Of a DNA stretch of 64,000 bases, positions 55,129 through 63,113 are shown one piece after another; within the stretch, counting starts at the first letter, position 1; each line of letters starts with the position of its first letter. The stretch covers positions 1 to 64,000 of the forward strand of contig NZ_QASN01000003.1 of assembly GCF_003052585.1 (NCBI RefSeq), read 5' to 3'. Origin of the DNA: Pseudomonas mangrovi. Its GTDB lineage: Bacteria > Pseudomonadota > Gammaproteobacteria > Pseudomonadales > Pseudomonadaceae. The position numbers and the translations under genes were made by a program. The notes under the pieces were generated by a model. That model saw nothing but the letters and a program-made list of their open reading frames with translations. It had not been told where the DNA came from and did not search any database.

Positions 55129-55175
55129 CGTAGGGTGGATCGGGGCGCGTAGCTGACGCTGTTTTCATCCACCGA
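55129..55175. repeat. REP of the TAGGGTGGAT family
   Basis: TAGGGTGGATCGGGGCGCGT then AGCTGACGCTGTTTTCATCC ACC. Very like the copy at 61073-61121 that overlaps the RAYT gene. The rest of 55109-55358 shows no gene. Confidence 0.8.
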
Positions 55176-55358
55176 GCGGTGGTTGTCGGAAACCGCCTGC
55201 CGCCGCCCAAATTCCTCGCGTTCACCGCTCTGCCGCGTTACTGCGGGCCGGGACGCCAGAGCTGCCTTGCCTCGCAGAGCGTGGCCAGGATCAAGGCAGA
55301 TCCGCCACGGCCTGTTTACTATCGATGCCCGCGGCATCGCCTCTCGCTGGAAGGATCT

Positions 55359-56360
55359 ATGAACAAAAGGAATCTTGCGTTTTTCGCTCAGAGCTTTCTC
55401 GCCTTGTGCCTGGCGATCCAGGTGTGGGTCTGGCTGATCTACATCGGCGTGTTCTGGTCGTCGGATTCACTGGTCTCGCTCGGCGATCTGGTGCACTCGG
55501 TCGGCCCGCTCAAGGCCGCCTGGAAAGCCTTTCTGGCCATGCTGGTGCCCACGCTGCTGATCAGTTTCTTCGTGCGGCAAAGACTGTCGGCGGGCCTGCG
55601 TACCCTGCTCTACGCCGCGCTGGGTTGTCTTTGTGGCGCGCTCTGGCTGTTGTACCTCGCCGGGCAGAGTGTCGGTTTCTTCCTGCAGCAGGCGCGGCTC
55701 TACCTGGCGGCGGGCGCTCTGGCAGGCCTGGTCTACGGCCTGATCATGGGCATGTCGCTGAAGGTCTCGGCTGACCAGGCGGGGCAGTCTGTCCGCAGGC
55801 GCAACCTGCTCGGTTCGCTGGGTCTGTTCGCGGGCGGCGCCGGTTTGCTGGGCTCGCTGTTCGGCCCCTGGGACCTGTGGAAAAACCGGAACAGTTATCT
55901 TGATGTGGATCTCAGCGGCCTGCAGGAAGGCCAGCGGATGACGGTGGAGCTGGCGAGAAAACCGGTGTGGATCATCCGCCGTTCGGCGCAGACGATTCGC
56001 CTGCTGGAGGAGGAAAACCCCCGGTTGGCGGACCCGCTCTCAGCGTCTTCGCAGCAGCCGGAGCAGGCGCGCAACGCGCTGCGCTCCGTTCGGCCGGAAT
56101 ACTTCATCGTCTACGGCATCTGCACGCACCTGGCCTGCATTCCCGACTACCGCCCTGACAACAGCGGCACGCCTGAGCCCTTTGCGCGTCCGGGGCCGCA
56201 GTTCTTCTGTCCCTGCCACGGCGGCGTCTTCGACCTTGCCGGCCGGGTCTACGCGAACATGCCGCCACCGACCAACCTGGTGGTGCCCGAATACGAGTTC
56301 ATCTCCGATCAGGTCGTGCGCCTGCACTTCCCTTCGCTTGCGCAGGAGTGGCGGCTTTAG
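55359..56360 (+). CDS. Rieske [2Fe-2S] protein with an N-terminal membrane domain
   Basis: 333 residues from the ATG after AAGGA. About four membrane helices (roughly 12-33, 55-72, 82-103, 112-133) precede a twin-Arg-like SVRRRNLLGSLG helix (145-168) and a C-terminal Rieske fold. The fold has Cys255-x-His257-x2-Cys260 and Cys284-P-Cys286-His287, the bc1/b6f-type pattern with the disulfide pair. Normal PetA subunits are about 200 residues without the first domain. No cytochrome b or c1 gene is adjacent, so its redox partner is unknown. Confidence 0.82.
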   Translation: MNKRNLAFFAQSFLALCLAIQVWVWLIYIGVFWSSDSLVSLGDLVHSVGPLKAAWKAFLAMLVPTLLISFFVRQRLSAGLRTLLYAALGCLCGALWLLYLAGQSVGFFLQQARLYLAAGALAGLVYGLIMGMSLKVSADQAGQSVRRRNLLGSLGLFAGGAGLLGSLFGPWDLWKNRNSYLDVDLSGLQEGQRMTVELARKPVWIIRRSAQTIRLLEEENPRLADPLSASSQQPEQARNALRSVRPEYFIVYGICTHLACIPDYRPDNSGTPEPFARPGPQFFCPCHGGVFDLAGRVYANMPPPTNLVVPEYEFISDQVVRLHFPSLAQEWRL

Positions 56361-56478
56361 CGCGGCGCTTGCGCGCCGCGTGCGGTGAGTTTCTGCAGCG
56401 CTCCCCGGAGCGGATAGCAGCCGACGGTTGCACGCGGGCGCATCAGGGGCACATCGCGCGCGGCAGGAACGCTGCGAA

Positions 56479-56967
56479 TCAGGCCGACCTGATCTTCGCT
56501 TCAAGCATCGCCTGGCGAATGGCAAGCAGGCTTTTCTTGCCCGCGGGAAGCTCGAAAACGGCGCTTTCCACCAGGGTGTGGACGCGCTCGCCATTGCTCA
56601 GGGTGAACTGCATGAACGCCAGGTGATCGGTCCAGGATCGGTAGCGGCGCACCATGAAGATGCTGTGGTTTGAGGTGACCGAACGGATGTCCTTGAGCGG
56701 AATCTGCCGGTGGCCGCCGGCGCTGGTGATGATCAGCTCGGCATTGTGGATGCTCGCCGGCGCGCATCTGCTCAGCCTGAGCCACTCCACCGCGAAGCGT
56801 CCGCACATCAGGAGCAAGCCAGGCAGGATCAGCATCCGCTCGCCGGGAGTCATCTCGGACAGTTTGACCACGCTCAGCACACAGGCCAGCGCGAGAAAGC
56901 CGAAGGTGACGAGCCGATAGAAGTAGACGCGGTGAAACTCGGGGAGGCTGAGAAAGGGTAGGTCCAT
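56479..56967 (-). CDS. Small membrane protein with a PH-like tail
   Basis: 162 residues; ATG at 56967 preferred because AAGGA lies 8 bases upstream (only 2 from the ATG at 56973). Two hydrophobic segments (about 20-36 and 44-58) and a beta-rich C-terminus (AELIITSAGGHRQIPLKDIRSV, FMVRRYRSW) typical of small bacterial membrane proteins with PH-like domains. Function unknown. Confidence 0.65.
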   Translation of the reverse strand: MDLPFLSLPEFHRVYFYRLVTFGFLALACVLSVVKLSEMTPGERMLILPGLLLMCGRFAVEWLRLSRCAPASIHNAELIITSAGGHRQIPLKDIRSVTSNHSIFMVRRYRSWTDHLAFMQFTLSNGERVHTLVESAVFELPAGKKSLLAIRQAMLEAKIRSA

Positions 56968-57164
56968 GCGCATCTTCCTTGGGGACTGCTTCGATGCTGC
57001 ATGGTGCGCGCGTGCCGGCCGGATGTCTCCGGGGCGGTGCGTATTCTGTGCGGAGCAGGGTGGATGACGCTGCTTTCATCCGCCGTGGCAGGGCCGTCAC
57101 GGCTAACTGGCGGAAGATGAGGCAATAACCTCAAGGTCGTCTCCCGCGTGAAGTCAGGGCGCGA

Positions 57165-57860
57165 TCAATGAATGGATGAGTAGGCCAGGCGCTCGCGCAC
57201 CAGCAGCTCGGCTTCATGCGCCATCTCGTCGAGCAGTTGGTCACGCTGGGTTTCGGCCTCGCTCATCGCCTGGCTGCCGTGCTGCTTGAGCAGGTAGGCA
57301 TGGATCTGCCGTACCTCCTTGGACTGGAAGATCGGCGCCAGGTCCTGCACGGCCACCAGACCGTCCGAGCGCTGGGCGCGGGTGTTCATCAGCACCTGCG
57401 ATTGCTGGGTGGCCAGCACCCGAAAGCCCAGGGCCTCGAAGCAGGGCACCTTGCTTGCCAGGCAGGCCAGTTCGGCGTGCGGACGTGTGTCGAGTACCCG
57501 TTGCAGCATGCCGCGGGCAATGCCGCGGCGACGCTGGCTGGCCTGCACCGCCATATAGGCCAGCGTGCAGGCTTCGGCGTCATCCAGGCTCGGCAGGTAG
57601 AGGGCGAACCCCAGGACCTGGGACGGGTCCTCGTCATCCAGCGCCAGTATCAGCTGCGTGGGGCTGGTTGCTGTGCCGTTCATGGCCTGCAGATAGAGGT
57701 GCACCTCGAAGCCGATCACGTACTGGTACAGCTGATAGAGCGGATTGTCGGAGGCCACCGGCACCGCGCTGATGTCGCTGAAGTAGTCCACCACCATCTG
57801 CAGCACCTGGTCTTTCAGGGACTCGGGCGGTGGGGTGTCCAGGTGTACGAGGGTGAACAT
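57165..57860 (-). CDS. GNAT-family acetyltransferase-like protein
   Basis: 231 residues from the ATG of MFTLVHLDTPPPE; the longer frame is spurious. GNAT motif A is visible as LAYMAVQASQRRRGIARGML (acetyl-CoA site) and CFEALGFRVL (motif B). A helical C-terminal tail (SEAETQRDQLLDEMAHEAEL) extends past the usual fold. Substrate unknown. Confidence 0.75.
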   Translation of the reverse strand: MFTLVHLDTPPPESLKDQVLQMVVDYFSDISAVPVASDNPLYQLYQYVIGFEVHLYLQAMNGTATSPTQLILALDDEDPSQVLGFALYLPSLDDAEACTLAYMAVQASQRRRGIARGMLQRVLDTRPHAELACLASKVPCFEALGFRVLATQQSQVLMNTRAQRSDGLVAVQDLAPIFQSKEVRQIHAYLLKQHGSQAMSEAETQRDQLLDEMAHEAELLVRERLAYSSIH

Positions 57861-58227
57861 CGAGGGCGGCTCTGGCAGGTCGGCGGGCCGGCATTGTAGC
57901 GCTTGTCGGTATAGCCAGCCGATAGCTCCCCAGGCTCCGCGTGGGAGCAGGCCCCGCTGCGCTCGGCGTCGTCCGATGGCTCGGCTGGCACGGCGCGAAG
58001 CGGACGCAGAACGTCCGGGCTGCGTTCCCACGCGGAGCGCGGGGGCGACGATCAGTAGGGTGGATGACGCTCTTCTCATCCACCATGGCGGCTCATGTCG
58101 ATCGACCTGCCGAAGCGCACGCAGGCGTATCAATGGCCGCATTCCCACGCGGAGCATGGGAGCGCCCCGTAACCACCGAACGGCATGCCTGCCGGGTGCT
58201 CCTTTCGACCATCGAGGGCCGCTTTGC
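57861..58227. repeat. Cluster of REP-like hairpins
   Basis: TTCCCACGCGGAGC-type hairpins at about 58024-58045 and 58141-58163, an inverted relative near 57936-57950, and a TAGGGTGGATGACGCTCTTC REP at about 58056-58087. No gene seen. Confidence 0.75.
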
Positions 58228-58923
58228 CTACGCCGGCACCGCGCTGGGCTCGAGCACTTCCTGCAGCTGCCTGACCAGCCCGTCGACCTCGCGCAGCGCC
58301 TGGGCGACCGAAGCGGCCAGCACCTCGCCGCCGATTTCCTGCCCTTCGATGGCGACCTGATGGATGCGGGTAATGCCGATGAAATTCAGCGCCGTCACCA
58401 GGTTCGGCTCCAGGTGGTTCATGTGCGCCATCTCCCCGCCGGGACCGAAGCCGATGCCGCCCCGGGCGGTGAGGATGACCGCGTGCCGGGGCCGGTCGGC
58501 CAGCAGGGGCACGTAGGGATCGGCAGGGTTGCTGTCATCGAGCGCAACCGTTCTGCCCGGCCGCACGATCTGGTCGATCCATGCCTTGAGCGAGGCGGGC
58601 ATGCCGAAGTTGTACAGCGGCGTGCCGATGACCAGCACATCGGCCGCTACCAGTTCATCGACCAGCAGGTCGCTCTCGGCCAGGGTTTCCTGCATCCATG
58701 GCTCGTGGCGTTCCTCCGCGGTGAAGGAGGCGGCGATCCAGTCGTGGTTGATGATCGAGGGCGGGTTCTGGCCGATGTCGCGGTAGACGATGGCGTCCTG
58801 CGCGCGGCCTGCACGCCACTGGCTGACGAAACGATGGGTGAGGTTGCGGCTGTGCGAGCCGTGCTCGTCCTTGCCGGCAAGGCCGGGGCGGGCGCTGGCG
58901 TCCAGGTAAAGAAGGTGCGTCAT
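58228..58923 (-). CDS. FMN-dependent NADH-azoreductase, second paralogue
   Basis: 231 residues, about 30 longer than the paralogue at 31810. YLDASARPGLAGKDEHGSHS near the N-terminus, FMN loop GTPLYNFGMPASLKAWIDQI, and TARGGIGFGPGGE. Divergent from a GcvA-like LysR gene over 117 bp holding the dyad TGAAATTTTTCA (58939-58950). Likely quinone/azo reductase induced under electrophile stress. Confidence 0.88.
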   Translation of the reverse strand: MTHLLYLDASARPGLAGKDEHGSHSRNLTHRFVSQWRAGRAQDAIVYRDIGQNPPSIINHDWIAASFTAEERHEPWMQETLAESDLLVDELVAADVLVIGTPLYNFGMPASLKAWIDQIVRPGRTVALDDSNPADPYVPLLADRPRHAVILTARGGIGFGPGGEMAHMNHLEPNLVTALNFIGITRIHQVAIEGQEIGGEVLAASVAQALREVDGLVRQLQEVLEPSAVPA

Positions 58924-59040
58924 GTTGAGTCTCCTCTGTGAAATTTTTCATCCGTCATTCGCGGTAAATCCAGCCTAGGGTTAGGCTGCACGGGCGACAA
59001 ACGACCATTTCTTCCGATAACAGATGAGGAGAACTCAGCC

Positions 59041-59940
59041 ATGGCGCAGCGCTGGCTACCTTCGCTTTCAGCCCTGCGGGCCTTCGAGGCCGCCGCCCGC
59101 CACGAGAGCGCCAAGCAGGCGGCGGAGGAGTTGTCCGTCACCGCCACGGCGATCAGTCATCAGATTCGTTCACTGGAGGAATCGCTCGGCGTTGCGCTGT
59201 TCCTGCGCAAGCCGCGGCAGCTGGAGCTGACCGCCCAGGGGCGCGAGTTGCAGCAGGTGCTGGAAGCGGCATTCGGCAGCATCAGCAGCACGGTCGAACG
59301 CCTCAGCGCCAAGCCCTGCCGTCAGGCGATCACGCTCAGCACCACCCCGGCCATCGCGGTGCGCTGGCTGGTGCCCTGGGTCTGCATGCTGCGGGACTCG
59401 CATCCCGATATCGATCTGCGCTTTCACACCTCCCACGAGCCGGTCGCGCTGGACGGCGTCACGGCTGATGTCGCCATCCGCTATGGCGATGGCCGTTGGC
59501 CGGGGCTGGTGGCGGAGAAGCTGTTCGACAACACCTTCGTGCCGATCTGCAGTCCGCATCTTGGCTTGCGCGATAACGCCGACCTGCCCAGGCACCCGCT
59601 GATCCACTTCCGCGCCCAGGGCGCCGCCTCCGCGCCGATTCACTGGGCCGCCTGGCAGAAGCTCGCCAACGTGCCGGGCCTGGACCTCAGTGCCGGGCTG
59701 GTGTTCTCCGACGAAACCCACGCCATCTCCGCCGCCCTTGGCGCGCAGGGCGTGGCCCTGATGAGCCGCGAGCTGATCGAGGACGAGTTGAAGGAGGGGC
59801 GGCTGGTGCAGCCGTTCGGGCCGGAGATGCCGGGCAAGCCGTTCCACCTGGTCTATCCCGAGAGCCGTCGCGATGATCCGACGATTCGCGCGGTGCGCGA
59901 CTGGGTGCTGGCGGTGCCGGGCGGGTTGTGTGAGCTGTAG
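59041..59940 (+). CDS. LysR-family regulator, GcvA-like
   Basis: 299 residues. N-terminal SLSALRAFEAAARHESAKQAAEEL and TATAISHQIRSLEESLGVALF, the HTH of the GcvA/AmpR subgroup, and an effector domain. SD GAGGAG precedes the ATG. Divergent from the azoreductase gene and so its likely regulator. Confidence 0.9.
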   Translation: MAQRWLPSLSALRAFEAAARHESAKQAAEELSVTATAISHQIRSLEESLGVALFLRKPRQLELTAQGRELQQVLEAAFGSISSTVERLSAKPCRQAITLSTTPAIAVRWLVPWVCMLRDSHPDIDLRFHTSHEPVALDGVTADVAIRYGDGRWPGLVAEKLFDNTFVPICSPHLGLRDNADLPRHPLIHFRAQGAASAPIHWAAWQKLANVPGLDLSAGLVFSDETHAISAALGAQGVALMSRELIEDELKEGRLVQPFGPEMPGKPFHLVYPESRRDDPTIRAVRDWVLAVPGGLCEL

Positions 59941-60233
59941 CCAGGCGGCCAGACCTTCCCCATCGACCGTTGGCCGCTGGCTGTGCTCGGTCTCGCAGGA
60001 TGGATCAGGACGCGTTCCTGTCGTCTTCTGATCCGTTATCGCGGTGGCTGTACGAGTTCCTTTTAGCAGCGAATGGATACTTCCCCAAACGGGTACGTGC
60101 CAGCCGGCCGCTAAGGGCTAAACTGGTGCAGATCGTCCAGTGATCTGGGCGGCAGTGCGTATCCATGGTGCGTGCGGAAAGCTCTCCAAGGCCTGCGCCT
60201 GCAGAATGAGTCCGCAGCCAAGAAGTAGGAAGT
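59941..60233. other. Intergenic, no gene seen
   Basis: Contains a decayed REP-like segment (GGATGGATCAGGACGCGTTC at about 59998-60017). The 3' part presumably holds the promoter of the next gene. Confidence 0.3.
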
Positions 60234-61052
60234 ATGGTGAAACTCAGATATCTGATGCTCCTGGTCTTTGGGCTGAGCGGCGTATGCCAGGCGCAGCCGC
60301 CGGTTGTGGTCGTGGGCTACTACGATTTCCCACCGTCCGTATCCACTACGGCCGAGGGGCGTGCCACGGGGCCGCTGGTGGATCTGCTGACGCGCCTGCT
60401 GCAGCGCGCGGGCTATACGCCGGAATTTCGCGGCCTGCCCATCGCGCGGCTGTACAACGACATGCGCGAAGGCCGCGTCCATCTCTGGGCGGGTGCGCCG
60501 GACAAGCCGGAGCTCAGGGGGCATGTGCTGGAGTCGGATCGGCCGCTGTCCGAGGTCCGGCTCAACCTCTATCACCTTCCCGAGACCCCGGCGCCCAGAG
60601 TCCTGGAAGACATGAACGGGAAAGTCGTGATCATGCTCAGCGGTTACAGCTATTGGCCGCGCACCCGTGAGCTGCTGTTCGACCCGGCTCGTGAAATCAA
60701 GGAACTGCGTACAAACCATCGAGCGTCTGCGTTGGCTTTGCTGCTGCGCAAACGCGGCGACTACCTGCTGGATTACCAGTTGCCGATGGAGCAGACCATC
60801 CGCGACGCCGGCTTGCCGCCACTGCCGCATGTCATGGTGGAAGCCTTGCCGATTCGGCTGATCATCTCGCGCAAGAGCGACAACGCGCCGCTGCTGTTGC
60901 AACGCCTGGACGCAGCCTTCGACCAGATGCTGGCGGAAGGCGAGGACATGACGATGCCCTCGACCGCGCTTCCGCCGGGGCCTGCCTGGCCGCAGGTGGA
61001 GGAGCGCAGCGAAGTCTTGTTGGCGCCGGTGGGGGATCTGCCTGCGCGCTGA
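60234..61052 (+). CDS. Periplasmic solute-binding protein (family 3-like), orphan
   Basis: 272 residues with a signal peptide (cleavage near CQA/QPP). VVVGYYDFPPSVSTTAEGRATGPLVDLL is the usual N-terminal lobe of amino-acid-type binding proteins (SBP_bac_3). No permease or ATPase genes next to it, as for many Pseudomonas orphan periplasmic sensors. Ligand unknown. Confidence 0.78.
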   Translation: MVKLRYLMLLVFGLSGVCQAQPPVVVVGYYDFPPSVSTTAEGRATGPLVDLLTRLLQRAGYTPEFRGLPIARLYNDMREGRVHLWAGAPDKPELRGHVLESDRPLSEVRLNLYHLPETPAPRVLEDMNGKVVIMLSGYSYWPRTRELLFDPAREIKELRTNHRASALALLLRKRGDYLLDYQLPMEQTIRDAGLPPLPHVMVEALPIRLIISRKSDNAPLLLQRLDAAFDQMLAEGEDMTMPSTALPPGPAWPQVEERSEVLLAPVGDLPAR

Positions 61053-61072
61053 AGGCTGGTGCGGGTGCAGCG

Positions 61073-61121
61073 CGTAGGGTGGATCGGCGCGCGTAGCTGA
61101 CGCTTTGTTCATCCACCATTG
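61073..61121. repeat. REP overlapping the 3' end of the RAYT gene
   Basis: TAGGGTGGATCGGCGCGCGT then GACGCTTTGTTCATCCACCA with a short GCGGTGG. The stop of the RAYT frame (61109-61111) lies inside this element, so its last codons derive from the REP. Confidence 0.8.
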
Positions 61122-61672
61122 CGGTGGTTGTTGAACTCGGCACTTTCCCCATAAGCACCGTCGAGCTGCTCCGCTGCGAGACACCAATCCTCGGGATAGA
61201 CGCCCATCGCGACCGCCCGGTGAAAGCTCGAATAGGGCCAGTCCGCCAGCCGCGCGACATATCCATGCTTCAGCGGGTTGAAGTGGATGTAATCGAAATG
61301 ACGCTGGTAGTCCTGCTCATCGCGGATCAGATGTTCCCAGTAGCGCCGTTGCCAGATACCGCGCTCGCGTCTGTGTTGTTGCTTGAGGGTGCGGCTCTCG
61401 TTGATCGGCAAGCGTTTGGCGAAGGCGAATTTGATGGCCTTCCAGCGTACGGCGAAGTCGGCGTCGCCCGGCGGTAGCGTCCACATGCAATGCATATGTT
61501 CAGGCAACACCACCCAGGCATCGATATGGAACGGATGCCGTGCCCTCACCGCGCGCACCGCCTCGCGCAAGAGATCGACCTCGCGGATCAACAGATCGCT
61601 GCTGCGGTCCCGCAGATTGACGGTAAAGAAGTAAGTGGCGCCAGGAACACGGGCGCGTCGGTAGTTGGGCAT
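61109..61672 (-). CDS. REP-associated tyrosine transposase (RAYT, Y1/TnpA-REP)
   Basis: 187 residues. Y1 HUH-like nuclease of the IS200/IS605 clan: HIDAWVVLPEHMHCMW carries the metal-binding His pair and DYIHFNPLKHGYV carries the catalytic Tyr. RAYTs process and probably spread REP palindromes and are usually single-copy, domesticated genes. REPs lie on both sides (61073-61121 and 61767-61801), as expected. The C-terminal residues (NNHRNGG) are coded within the REP. Confidence 0.92.
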   Translation of the reverse strand: MPNYRRARVPGATYFFTVNLRDRSSDLLIREVDLLREAVRAVRARHPFHIDAWVVLPEHMHCMWTLPPGDADFAVRWKAIKFAFAKRLPINESRTLKQQHRRERGIWQRRYWEHLIRDEQDYQRHFDYIHFNPLKHGYVARLADWPYSSFHRAVAMGVYPEDWCLAAEQLDGAYGESAEFNNHRNGG

Positions 61673-61766
61673 GGCGGCTCATCCTTGAGCGTTGGGTGCA
61701 TGAAACAGGGTGGACAGGCAGCGCGTGGCTACCCGCTCCGGTCCCACCTACATACGATAGACGCGG

Positions 61767-61886
61767 TTGTAGGGTGGATGACGCTTTGTTCATCCACCAT
61801 TCGGCGCTTCCAACCGCCCGGGATGTTTGGTCCACCTCGGCGCATGGCCCATGGTGGACAAACAGAGCGTTGTCCACCCTACAAGG
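61767..61886. repeat. Two REPs on the 5' side of RAYT
   Basis: TAGGGTGGATGACGCTTTGT with inverted end ATCCACCATT at about 61771-61801, and GGTGGACAAACAGAGCGTTG with TCCACCCTAC at about 61852-61882. The same loop bases as the copy overlapping RAYT show one family. Confidence 0.8.
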
Positions 61887-61929
61887 GAGCTCGGACGTTC
61901 AGGCCACCTCGTCGAATCCCCTTACAGAA

Positions 61930-62165
61930 GGCCGAGCGCAGGTGTTGCGCAGGAGGTGAGCGGCATGGATGCCGCGAGAGTCAGGGTTGAGCCATGGAAG
62001 GCCCATCCCTGGGGGGCGCCTAGCTGCGGCCTCCGGAGCGGCGCCGGAGCGAGGGAAGTCTGGCTGCGCAGCGGCCAGGCCCGGATGTTGGGGTGGCCTT
62101 CTCTTTGGTTACTTTCTCTTGGCCAGGCAAGAGAAAGTAACTCGCCGTCAGGGCGAAAGGCGAGG
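61930..62165. repeat. Long intergenic repeat (family C), second copy
   Basis: About 235 bp aligned by eye with 23776-23990. Shared blocks: GCAGGTGTTGCGCAGGAGG-like start, CGGAGCGGCGCCGGAGCGAG, GTCTGGCTGCGCAGCGG-like, CCCGGATGTTGGGGTG, CTTTGGTTACTTTCTC and the inverted GAGAAAGTAACTCG. The terminal hairpin around TGGTTACTTTC/GAAAGTAAC suggests a mobile or structural unit. It marks the edge of AT-rich accessory DNA. Confidence 0.8.
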
Positions 62166-62219
62166 CAGCGATGGAAAATAAATCAGCCGATAAATCGTGG
62201 TCTGTCCCTGATCAGCTGA

Positions 62220-62963
62220 TTAGTTTCTCGGTTGATTTTTGTCTTCGATGATAATAAGTGAGTGTCTAATTTCGAGAAGTGAGTATTTTATGGCTTTGAA
62301 TATTGCTTCGGTTGCGCGCTTGTAGCTTATGGTGATCCAGAGGGCAAGAAGAGTGGCAAGGATTGCGGATGTTAAAAATATAAAATTGTTTTGAAGGGTT
62401 CGATTAAGGTCAAAGCTTTCAGATTTGGTGGTTAGGCTATTCAATTGGTTTGTGATAAGTATTGCAAGAGCCCAGCAGGTTCCGATGAGCCATTTGAAGC
62501 TTTTAATTCGCTCCTTGGCGCGCTCCTCCGCTAGCTTGAGGTTCTCCTCAATTAAATCGATTTTGTCCGGACTTTCTACTCCATGACTGGTGATTGATTT
62601 AGAAATCGCGGTTATTTGATTTGGTGTAAGTTCGCTAAAGATATAAGTGCTGGGAGCGGCGAACATAATTAAAGGCACTGAGCCATATATTATTGCCAAT
62701 AAGACGGTTTGTGTGGTTTCTATGGAGGCGTGAGTTCCTTTAAGGATTAGCGATCCGCTCAATAGGAAAATGAAAGCCATTGCTCCCCACTTGGTGAAGG
62801 GTTTAAGTGCTTCCTTTGAGCCGAATAAAATCAAGGCTAGTGGGGCTAGAAGCTGTCTATGTAACCACCTTCCGGTGCGGCTGTTGAGTTTTGTATTTAA
62901 AAGATAGTCCTCGGCGTCTTCAATGATTTTCTGGGTTGTTTCATATAAAGATTTTTCCAGCAT
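62220..62963 (-). CDS. AT-rich membrane protein of unknown function
   Basis: 247 residues with about five hydrophobic segments (roughly 38-48, 61-77, 86-103, 154-172, 192-212) and a charged helical loop between the third and fourth (LIEENLKLAEERAKERIKSF). No family recognised. Codon use is strongly AT-rich, like the deaminase gene upstream on the same strand (150-bp gap) and unlike the backbone. The two may be an accessory unit; a membrane partner or effector of a defence system is conceivable but unproven. Confidence 0.6.
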   Translation of the reverse strand: MLEKSLYETTQKIIEDAEDYLLNTKLNSRTGRWLHRQLLAPLALILFGSKEALKPFTKWGAMAFIFLLSGSLILKGTHASIETTQTVLLAIIYGSVPLIMFAAPSTYIFSELTPNQITAISKSITSHGVESPDKIDLIEENLKLAEERAKERIKSFKWLIGTCWALAILITNQLNSLTTKSESFDLNRTLQNNFIFLTSAILATLLALWITISYKRATEAIFKAIKYSLLEIRHSLIIIEDKNQPRN

Positions 62964-63113
62964 AATATTCTCGGTTTAAGTATCTAGAGCTAGCCGATCT
63001 CGGGGGTGCGCTGAGATGAGCCGTGGTTGCAGGGTATTTAGGTGGGGGCTGGATGAGCTCGCTGAATGCGGAGGAAGATAAATTGATTAATGAAAGCTAT
63101 GGCGTGTTCTAAA

